Part shown: one piece after another, positions 25,205 to 34,100 of the stretch | Layout: each line of letters opens with the position of its first letter | Numbering within the stretch: position 1 is the stretch's first letter | Assembly: GCA_934230115.1 (NCBI GenBank) | Contig: CAKQEI010000011.1 | Location: forward strand, 1 to 40,963 | From: an uncultured Prevotella sp. | GTDB taxonomy: Bacteria; Bacteroidota; Bacteroidia; Bacteroidales; Bacteroidaceae | Reading direction: 5' to 3' | Length of the DNA stretch: 40,963 bases | The notes under the pieces: model-generated | Databases searched by the model: none | The model's input: the letters and a program-made list of their open reading frames with translations, nothing else | Told to the model about the DNA's origin: nothing | Program-made: the position numbers and the translations under genes

Positions 25205-25262
25205 TAATAAAAAAGAGAAAGAAGAAAAATAATAATAATAAAATAAAAACAACAAGTAAGGA

Positions 25263-26357
25263 ATGAACATTTGTATATTTGTTGGCGCACGTCCCAACTT
25301 TGTAAAGATTGCCCCGATAGTTAGAGCCATCGACAAGGCTCATGCCGAGGGCAAGGATGTCAGCAGCAGCCTTGTTTATGCAGGTCGTGAGGACGACCCC
25401 ACACTTGAGCCGTCATTGTTCGACGACCTCCAGATTCGTCGTCCCGACGTGTTCTTAGGTGTCGACTGCGAGAATCTTAACGAGCTTACCGGACAGGTGA
25501 TGTCGGCTTTCGAGCGTTATCTTCAGCAACACCCAACCGACACCGTGATTGTTGTCGACGACCTCGCCTCCACAATGGCGGCAGCCATCGTCACCAAGAA
25601 GCAGGGCATCCGCTTGGCACATCTCGTGGCTGGCACACGCTCCTTCGACATTTCCATGCCAAAGGAAATCAACCGCCTTGTCATCGACGGACTCTCCGAC
25701 CTGCTCTTCACAGCCGGCATTGGCGGCAGCAGCGCGGCAACACGCGAGGGAGCCGAGTCGTCGAAAATCTATATGGTGGGCAACATCCTCATGGACACCT
25801 TGCGCTTCAACCATTCGCGCTTCCATCGTCCTGCCGTGATGGACGAGTTGGGTCTTGCCGACCGCAAGTATATTGTGTTCACGCTCAACCGCAAGGTACT
25901 CATCGGCAACACCGACGAGTTGCGCGCCCTGATGGTGAGCCTTATGTCGCATACAGGCGATGTGCCCGTAGTGGCTCCGTTGCGCAAGCGTGCAGCCGAC
26001 GCCGTGAAGAAGATAGTGGAGGAGAATCCACTGCTCTTCAAGGGCCTGCACATTGTCAGTCCGCTCGACTATCTTGGCTTTGGCTACCTCACAGCCCACG
26101 CCCTCGGCATCGTCACCGACTCGGGCAATGTGGCCGAGGAGGCAACGTTCAACACCGTGCCCTGCATCACGCTCAACAGCTACACCGAGCATATCGAGAC
26201 CGTGAAGATTGGTTCCAACGTGCTTGTGGGCGAGGATCCCGTGCGCCTTGGTGAGGAACTCACACGCATGGTTGACGGCGAGTGGAAGCATTGCGGCATT
26301 CCGGAGCGTTGGGACGGTCGCTCGGCTGAGCGAATCGTGCAGACGCTTGTGGAGTAA
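25263..26357 (+). CDS. UDP-GlcNAc 2-epimerase (WecB) homologue, probably altered activity
   Basis: The 364-residue protein has the full GT-B fold of non-hydrolysing UDP-N-acetylglucosamine 2-epimerases: VGARPNFVKIAPI (7-19), VVDDLAST (97-104), HLVAGTRS (120-127) and DSGNVAEEA near the end. Compared with E. coli WecB, the HVEAG Glu (E117) is Val122, the first Glu of PEE (E131) is Lys134 and the GHRREN His (H213) is Asn209. Only D95 is kept (D100). Thus three of four residues reported as catalytic are replaced, and it may bind a nucleotide sugar without epimerising it, or do other chemistry. It lies 58 bases after the SPFH gene, not in a polysaccharide cluster. Residue equivalences are from memory. 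Confidence 0.8.
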   Translation: MNICIFVGARPNFVKIAPIVRAIDKAHAEGKDVSSSLVYAGREDDPTLEPSLFDDLQIRRPDVFLGVDCENLNELTGQVMSAFERYLQQHPTDTVIVVDDLASTMAAAIVTKKQGIRLAHLVAGTRSFDISMPKEINRLVIDGLSDLLFTAGIGGSSAATREGAESSKIYMVGNILMDTLRFNHSRFHRPAVMDELGLADRKYIVFTLNRKVLIGNTDELRALMVSLMSHTGDVPVVAPLRKRAADAVKKIVEENPLLFKGLHIVSPLDYLGFGYLTAHALGIVTDSGNVAEEATFNTVPCITLNSYTEHIETVKIGSNVLVGEDPVRLGEELTRMVDGEWKHCGIPERWDGRSAERIVQTLVE

Positions 26358-26386
26358 AAAGGCCCACTGGTCGGGATTCTGTAGGA

Positions 26387-26410
26387 GGGTATGGCATCCC
26401 TGCCATACCC
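26387..26410 (+). terminator. Hairpin after the epimerase homologue
   Basis: GGGTATGGC (26387-26395), 6-base loop, GCCATACCC (26402-26410). There is no T-run, so it may be a REP-like palindrome or attenuating hairpin between this gene and the SIMPL gene. Confidence 0.45.
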
Positions 26411-26451
26411 ACTCTGCCATTATTTGTCCAACCTATAATTTTTTTCTGCTT

Positions 26452-27159
26452 ATGAACAACAACAAATCCATTTTGTGCTCCGTGCTGATAGCCCTGAGCA
26501 TCATTGTCCTTGGTTTCTGCATCAAGGGCGGTATCGACAATTTTGCCAACAAGGACCGTAAGGTTGCCGTGAAGGGATTGGCAGAGAAGGAGGTCGACGC
26601 CGACAAGGTGACGTGGCCTATTGTGTCGAAGGAGATAGGCAACGACCTGCCTGAGCTTTACACACGTCTTGGCAGCACCCAGTCGAAGATCAAGAAGTTC
26701 CTCATTGCCAACGGCATCAAGGCAGACGAGATTAGCGTGAACGCCCCGAGCGTAATCGACCAGAATGCCGACCAGTACAGCGACAACCGCCGTGCCTACC
26801 GCTACAACATCACTTCCGTCATCACCGTCACCTCGCGTAATGTGCGTCTCGTGCGCTCCATCATAGCCCGACAGGGCGAGCTCCTCAAGGAGGGCATTGC
26901 CATTGTCGACGGCGGCTACGAGAATCAGATCAAGTATGAGTATGTGTCGTTCCGCGAGATGAAGCCCAAGATGATGGAGGAGGCCATCGCCAATGCCGAG
27001 AAGACTGCCGAGCAGTTTGCCGAGAACTCCAAGAGCAAGCTCAACAAGATTGTGTCTGCCGACCAGGGACAGTTCTCCATCGAGGATCGCGACCAAAGCA
27101 CTCCTTACGTTAAGAAGGTGAGAGTGGTGACGACGATTGTTTATTCGCTTAAGGATTAG
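26452..27159 (+). CDS. SIMPL-domain (DUF541) membrane-anchored protein
   Basis: The 235-residue protein has an N-terminal membrane segment (about 7-25) followed by a periplasmic SIMPL/DUF541 domain. It begins VAVKGLAEKEVDADKVTWPI and ends with VRVVTTIVYSLKD; the repeated VxVKGLAE and VTVTSR-like strands are typical. The role of the family is poorly defined; some members affect oxidative stress or outer-membrane proteins. I start it at the ATG at 26452; the frame is open from 26209 but overlaps the previous gene and is not protein-like. It is probably the last gene of the 22718-27159 series. Confidence 0.88.
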   Translation: MNNNKSILCSVLIALSIIVLGFCIKGGIDNFANKDRKVAVKGLAEKEVDADKVTWPIVSKEIGNDLPELYTRLGSTQSKIKKFLIANGIKADEISVNAPSVIDQNADQYSDNRRAYRYNITSVITVTSRNVRLVRSIIARQGELLKEGIAIVDGGYENQIKYEYVSFREMKPKMMEEAIANAEKTAEQFAENSKSKLNKIVSADQGQFSIEDRDQSTPYVKKVRVVTTIVYSLKD

Positions 27160-27227
27160 ATTTTTCTTTTAAAGAATATAAATCTTTTAAGGATTCAAAA
27201 AGACAGAAAGCTTAGAACAACATTTAG

Positions 27228-28592
27228 ATGAATACGAAGAGTAGCGGCAATTATGCTTTTCTCACTCAGGCACCCGTGTCGCGTGTCATCCTCACCATGG
27301 CTGTCCCCACGATAGTGTCCATGCTCGTGACGTGCCTCTACACCATTGTCGATACTTACTTTGTAGGTCAGCTCAACACACAGTCCACGGCTGCCGTTGG
27401 CATTGCCTTCTCGCTGATGTGTCTCATCCAGGCCATAGGCTCGTTCTTCGGTCATGGCAGCGGCAGCTACATGTCGCGCGAGCTTGGGGCGCAGCGCATA
27501 GGCAATGCCACGACGATGGCAGCCACCGGACTCGTGTATTCCGTCGTGGCAGGCATTCTCATTGCCGCGGCGGGATTTTTTTATGCCCGCAGTCTGTCGC
27601 TGTGGCTTGGCAGCACCCCCACCATCCTCCCCTTCACCCAGCAATATCTCTCCATAATACTGCTCGGCTCCCCCTTCCAGATAGCCTCCTTCACCCTCAA
27701 CAGCCAGTTGCGTATGCAGGGCAACACCCGCCATGCCATGTGGGGCATAGTGAGTGGCGTGCTGCTCAATGTCGTGCTCGACCCCCTGCTCATCTTCGGC
27801 CTTGGCCTTGGATTGCGCGGCGCCGCCCTTGCCACAGTTCTCGGACAGGCGGTCAGTTTCCTCATTCTTTTTATTATGTGCCGCCGCCTCCGTTCCACAG
27901 GCGTAGGCATGCGTCTTGGCAGTTTCTCTCCGCGCTGGCATTATGTGCGCGAGATAGTGTATGGCGGTTCGCCATCACTCTCTCGCCAAGGCTTGGCAAG
28001 CGTCTCCGTGGTGTTGCTCAATCTTGCAGCCGCCGCCTATGGCGACGCCGCTGTGGCAGCCATGTCGATAGTGAGCCGTGTCACGATGTTTGTCATGTCG
28101 GTGATAGTGGGCTTGGGACAGGGTTTTCAGCCCTTCTGCGGCTATTGCTACGGAGCAGGCCTCTACGACAGGTTGCGCCAAGGCTTCTGGTTCACCGTGC
28201 GCACAGGCTTCCTCTTCCTCATGCTCGTCTCCTCCGTGGTGTTCTGCCTTGCCGAACCCACCATAGCCCTCTTCCGCGACGACTCCATAGTGGTGGCGAT
28301 AGGCAGCACAGCCCTTCGCTGGCATCTTGCCGTCTATCCGCTCAACGCCTACATCATGACGGGCAACATGATGCTCCAGACCACTCGCAAGCCCCTCCGT
28401 GCCAACGTGCTCTCCTCCGCGCGCAAGGGACTTGTGTTCATCCCCTTCATCCTCATCCTGCCCCATCTCTTCGGACTCATGGGCGTGGCGATGTGCCAGG
28501 CCGTCTGCGATGTGGTCACCTTCCTCATAGCCATCCCCATTGTCAGGAGTGCCTTCCGCGAGATGCGCCATCAACAGGCTAATGATGTGTGA
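27228..28592 (+). CDS. MATE-family multidrug/cation efflux transporter
   Basis: A 454-residue inner-membrane protein with about 12 membrane helices in two homologous halves. It begins APVSRVILTMAVPTIVSMLV and continues YTIVDTYFVGQLNT, the usual first MATE helices. The second half has VVGLGQGFQPFCGYCYGAG (about 297-315), the matching MATE signature. MATE proteins export drugs or metabolites using Na+ or H+ gradients; the substrate is not predictable. The gene is 68 bases after the SIMPL gene on the same strand. Local GC is higher than in flanking intergenic DNA, but similar to enolase. Confidence 0.92.
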   Translation: MNTKSSGNYAFLTQAPVSRVILTMAVPTIVSMLVTCLYTIVDTYFVGQLNTQSTAAVGIAFSLMCLIQAIGSFFGHGSGSYMSRELGAQRIGNATTMAATGLVYSVVAGILIAAAGFFYARSLSLWLGSTPTILPFTQQYLSIILLGSPFQIASFTLNSQLRMQGNTRHAMWGIVSGVLLNVVLDPLLIFGLGLGLRGAALATVLGQAVSFLILFIMCRRLRSTGVGMRLGSFSPRWHYVREIVYGGSPSLSRQGLASVSVVLLNLAAAAYGDAAVAAMSIVSRVTMFVMSVIVGLGQGFQPFCGYCYGAGLYDRLRQGFWFTVRTGFLFLMLVSSVVFCLAEPTIALFRDDSIVVAIGSTALRWHLAVYPLNAYIMTGNMMLQTTRKPLRANVLSSARKGLVFIPFILILPHLFGLMGVAMCQAVCDVVTFLIAIPIVRSAFREMRHQQANDV

Positions 28593-28682
28593 TAGATTAT
28601 TGTATAATTATTTATTTTGCTTACTTATTGTTACATTTTAATTAAAATAAGTTTAAAATAATAAGTAAAACCATAAAATCGC

Positions 28683-28713
28683 TTGCTTTTTTCAGCGGAA
28701 AACTGTATATTTG
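28683..28713 (+). promoter_or_regulatory. Strong promoter of the small-peptide unit
   Basis: TTG (28683-28685), 20 bases, TATATTTG (28706-28713). A good Bacteroidetes consensus match, with a transcription start expected near 28720. The following 87-base leader contains GGATGT-N6-ACATCC (28734-28751). Confidence 0.75.
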
Positions 28714-28807
28714 CAATGTCTTTTCAAAAGTAAGGATGTCGTCTCACATCCCCAAATGGTGGTCTTAAATGGTTGGCAAGAGACACCAGCCAGAATAGGA
28801 GGGTATT

Positions 28808-28921
28808 ATGATAAGAAGAACAAAGGAAGCTTACGACCTTGAGTCGTTTGAGCTTGACAACGTCTACAATGAGGACAACGACCGCTACATTCGTGTAGAT
28901 TCATCCATTTGGTACAATTAA
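28808..28921 (+). CDS. 37-residue acidic peptide with strong Shine-Dalgarno
   Basis: ATG at 28808 opens 37 codons ending TAA (28919-28921). The peptide starts MIRRTKEAYDLESFELDNVY and ends IRVDSSIWYN: basic at the start, then acidic and rich in Asp, Asn and Tyr, with no signal or membrane helix. AGGAGGG (28797-28803) precedes the ATG by four bases, rare in this window, where starts lack Shine-Dalgarno sequences. A consensus promoter lies 95 bases upstream and an intrinsic terminator at 29058-29118. I do not recognise it. It could be a small protein gene, a leader peptide or a small RNA with a coding part; having its own terminator argues against a leader for enolase. Confidence 0.55.
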   Translation: MIRRTKEAYDLESFELDNVYNEDNDRYIRVDSSIWYN

Positions 28922-28946
28922 CCTCGGGTTGCCAGTACGTGCTTGA

Positions 28947-28994
28947 AAGCCTAAAGCTTTATATTTAAAAAAGCCTAAAGCCTTATATTTAAAA
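28947..28994. repeat. Two tandem 24-bp repeats
   Basis: AAGCCTAAAGCTTTATATTT plus AAAA (28947-28970) and the same with one change (28971-28994), in the 3' part of the small-peptide transcription unit. Confidence 0.65.
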
Positions 28995-29057
28995 AATAAT
29001 ATAAAGCCCCAAGCTACAACTATCCCAAGCCACGGCAGCCTCCATTTTCAAGGCAGT

Positions 29058-29118
29058 CCCCGTAGAGAACGAATGCGCCAAGCAAAGCACTCGCCCTCTA
29101 TGGGGATTTCTTTTTTTT
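29058..29118 (+). terminator. Intrinsic terminator of the small-peptide unit
   Basis: CCCCGTAGAG (29058-29067) pairs with CTCTATGGGG (29096-29105; one G-U) over a 28-base loop, followed by a T-rich run (29107-29118). Confidence 0.7.
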
Positions 29119-29199
29119 CTATTCACGATAGGGTTGCAATCTTCACGCAATCCGATACCCACTATTAAGTATTTTCGGCCCAATACCTATTTTTGGTGA

Positions 29200-30588
<1,389 letters not shown>

Positions 30589-30681
30589 TGGGTGGAGCGC
30601 ATCTTCCCAACTGAAACTAATCGTCTTCTACCATGACAACGCACATCTATTTTTTTGAATAAATCTTATCGAATATAAAGA

Positions 30682-30717
30682 GCATGCACAGCCGTGAGGT
30701 TGTGCATGCCTGTTTTT
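30682..30717 (+). terminator. Enolase intrinsic terminator
   Basis: GCATGCACA (30682-30690), 10-base loop, TGTGCATGC (30701-30709), then CTGTTTTTA. Confidence 0.85.
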
Positions 30718-30826
30718 ATTATGACCAAATGACAATGTTATTTTGACAATAATATTGAAATTTCTCTCCTTTCCATACTTCTATGTTTAATAATAAGTAA
30801 GTAACAGTTCAATTATCTTTACATAT

Positions 30827-31069
30827 GAGGGTGTATCAGAAGTCAAACAAATGTGGGCTGAAAGCCCAATGTCTCCACAGCCCAGGGCAACGCCCTGGGT
30901 ATATAGCATTCAAAAGACAATGCGCCCTGTAAGGGCAACTATCTGTGGCTCAATAGAGTTGCCCTTACAGGGCGATAGTTTCTATAAATCTTTTTACCCA
31001 GGGCGTTGCCCTGGGCTATGGAGAATATTGGGCTTTCAGCCCGCGTTGTTTGAGTTTTGACACACCCTC
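30827..31069. mobile_element. MITE-like element built of REP-type hairpins
   Basis: A 243-bp imperfect palindrome. The ends match over about 38 bases (GAGGGTGTATCAGAAGTCAA on the left, GAGGGTGTGTCAAAACTCAA on the right read inward). Inside are three short palindromes and their mirror copies: GGGCTGAAAGCCC (30855-30867 and 31030-31042), CCCAGGGCAACGCCCTGGG (30881-30899 and 30997-31015) and GCCCTGTAAGGGC (30924-30936 and 30961-30973). There is no coding capacity. Terminal repeats of this form suggest a non-autonomous transposon moved by a transposase elsewhere (inference). A clear target duplication was not found. Confidence 0.7.
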
Positions 31070-31070
31070 C

Positions 31071-31108
31071 TATGGAGGACATTGGGCTTTCAGCCCGCAT
31101 TTGTTTGA
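31071..31108. repeat. Partial extra copy of the MITE end
   Basis: A second copy of the GGGCTTTCAGCCC hairpin (31084-31096) with its flanks, repeated 54 bases after the one at 31030-31042. It ends one base from the stop codon of the helicase gene. Confidence 0.65.
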
Positions 31109-31109
31109 T

Positions 31110-34100
31110 TCACTCTTCCCTCTTCAACTTTTCAAATGCTCTATACGATTGCAGCCTGTCGTCTTCCTTCTCCTGCATCACTATTGTCAGATACTCATTC
31201 TTGGCATTCTCCCTCATTGTTTTCTTGGTCCAGTTGGCCAATGCTTCCGCTTCCTCTCCGTCGATACAGGCAAAGAAGTGGGCGAAGTTCAGTATTGTGA
31301 GCGAGGAGCTTCCTGTAGTGTCGCTGCTGCCTGTTTCCTCAGCCGAAGCCACAATGCGCCAACTCATATAGTCGGCATTTTCCAATCGCCTCATTTCCTC
31401 CTCGGCTCTGTCTCTCATCGCCTCCGACACGTCTATGCCTACGTACTCAACAGTCAGCTTTGCGCCGCGCGCCTGCTCCGCCTCCTTTATGGCTTGTGCC
31501 AACGCCACGCCACAGGTAGCCGGCCCGCATCCGAAGTCAATCATCCTCACCCGACCTTCGTGTCTTGCTGCAATGCCAACGATTTCAGCCATTCGCGAGC
31601 GGTAAGTATCCCTTGCCCATTCCACGCGCCTGGGCATGAGGTAATGGCAATAAATCTCTACCTGTTGGACGGCGGTCAGAGCTACAGGTTGCTGTAGAAG
31701 CTTGCTGTACACCATCATTCCATGCGAGAAGTCGGAGCGTCCGTAGTTGATGAACACAAGGTTGGCGTCGCGGTTGTTGCCAAACAGAATGTCCTCCTCG
31801 CCGCCAAGCAGAATGTCGTCCTCGCCCAATGGGTTGCTATCCTCGCCGCCGTAGTCAGAGACCCTTGCAAGGCTGAATTTGCCCTTGCAATATTGCTCCA
31901 TCGGCACGTTGATGTAGGTCGACTTGCTTTTGGCATACTCCAATAGTTTGTAGAAGGTGAGGTTCTCGCGCAGAATGTCGGGGTTTCCCACAAGAATCAG
32001 GTGCAGCCGTGCTCTGGTCATAGCCACGTTCAGCTTGCGGTCGATAGCCATACCGTCCTCCTCAAACACGTTGTTGGTGAGGAAATTCAGCTGGTAAGGC
32101 TGTTGCACCGTAAATCCATAGATGATATAGTCGCGCTGGCTGCCCTGGTATCGTTCCACAGTGTCGATGGTGATGTTGTGCAACGTGGCAATGCCGTAGC
32201 GGTCGATAGCGTTGCGAATAGTGGCTATTTGGTTGCGGTAAGGCACAATGACGCCTATGGTCTGGTTCTCGTCAAAATCCTCCTTGTTTATATTGTAAAT
32301 CTCCACCACCGTGGCTGCAATCATCTCTGCCTCCACCTGGTTGGTCTTGGCCGACACCGATGTTCTTGGCTTCCGCGCAGCCACAAACGATAGTCGTTGT
32401 GAGCGCAGCATCTGCTCTATACCGCCCCCGGAAGGGCAGGTCTCCACGGGCAGAGTCTGATGCTGTAGCGGCACCACTTCAAGACGGTTGCCGTAGAATG
32501 CGAAGTTGGGAAACTCGGCAATGTCCCTGTGCATTCTACCTTGGTGTGTAAGCATATACACGAATCTTGGGTCGTAGCCGCCGTCGGTTTTGAACTGTTC
32601 GAGCAGTCGTTCGAATAGCGACATTCTACAGTCTTTAAGCCCTATTTCGCGCAGTTCCGCATTGTCCACTCTCGATTCCTCCTGAGTCTGTTGCACCACG
32701 GCAGGCAGCTGCTTGTGGTCGCCAATCAGCACAAAGCGGCCGATGGCATTCCTGCCGCCCGACATGGCGCTGAGCAGACCTATGAGATGAGGCTCAAGAA
32801 TCTGCGACGACTCGTCGATGATGGCAAGGTCGAAATGCTTTATTTTGAATATGTGTATGTTGGCGTTCAGAGCCGCCGTGGTGGCGCAGAACACGCGTGT
32901 GTTGGCAATGATGTCCTTCACCTCCTTGCCCGTGTGGCAGTTTTCCACGCGGCTTGCGAGCAGGTTGTTGTGGTAGCTCCCGTCGCAGTTCAGCTCCGAG
33001 CCAATGCGCAGGAAGTCGATGCCGCTCTCGGTGAGCTTCGAGCATATTTCGTCCACGGCACGGTTGGTGTACGACAGCAGCAGCACGTTGGAGTGGGGGT
33101 CGGTTAGCTCTTCCTTCAGTATGTTCAGCAGTCCGAACGAAGTCTTGCCTGTTCCTGGAGGGCCAATCACCAAGAACAGGTCGCGCGACTGCTTGGCTCT
33201 CTCTACAAGCGTGTTGAATCGTCCGTATTCACCCTGCATGTGCACGTGCGCGTCGATTGTGGGTTGGCGTTGGCCCAGTATCAAGTCGCGCCGCTCCTTC
33301 GATGCCGACAGGAAGCTGTGCATTGCGCTGTACAGGGAGCGTGCCGACGACTCAAACATGTCGTGCTCAATAGCCCAGCGCGAGCCTTCAGCCACGTCGA
33401 ACACCTGCCTGTCGGTCTGCCTATTGCGCAGCACCACCTCCACCCCCTCGGTAGAGATTTCGCTTATCGACGCTCTGTTCACCATCTGGGCGCAGGCATT
33501 GGGCACCTCGCCCTCTTTGTAGGGGTATAGAATCACGATGTCGCCCTTGCGGAAGTTGGAAGTGTCGGTCGACTGCTCCGTGGCAAATCTCAGTTTCAGG
33601 CTCTCCACCATGCCGTCCTTGCTCATGCCATACTCGTCGATTGTGAGCTGCTCGTAGATGTTGCCAGCCGCTCGCTTGTCCTCGATGGTGTCGAGCCAAA
33701 TGGCAGCGAATCCGCTGTCATCCTTTGTTTTATTGCCCACCTTCGCAAGTAGGTGCTCGCGCTCTATGAATCTTAGGAAACGGAAGTAGTAGGCACGTTC
33801 CAAAGCCGAAGCCTCGTGTATTGGCGAAAGTAGGCTTTCGAGTTCGGGTCGGGTCCATTCCTCCCACAGTCGTCCCGTAGTGCCGTTGCGGTTGAGCATG
33901 TCGGGCGTCAGAGTCTTCAGCACGTCTATTCCCATGTTTGTCGGCGTGAGTTCGGTCCATGTCAGCAGATTGCGCATCCTTATCGCCCTCAGCGTCAGTT
34001 CAGGCAGATTGGCTATCGACACGAGGCCCTGGCTGTATTTTGAGTAGAGCAGCATGAAGTGTCGCAGCTCGTCGGAATGCTTCTTGAACTCATAGTTGAA

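Noticed and set aside
27332..28582. 416-codon open frame overlapping the MATE gene
   Set aside because: His/Arg/Pro-rich shadow of the MATE frame in high-GC DNA; no recognisable sequence.
30827..31108. Remnant of an insertion sequence with a transposase fragment
   Set aside because: No reading frame in the element resembles a transposase; only the palindromic structure is present.
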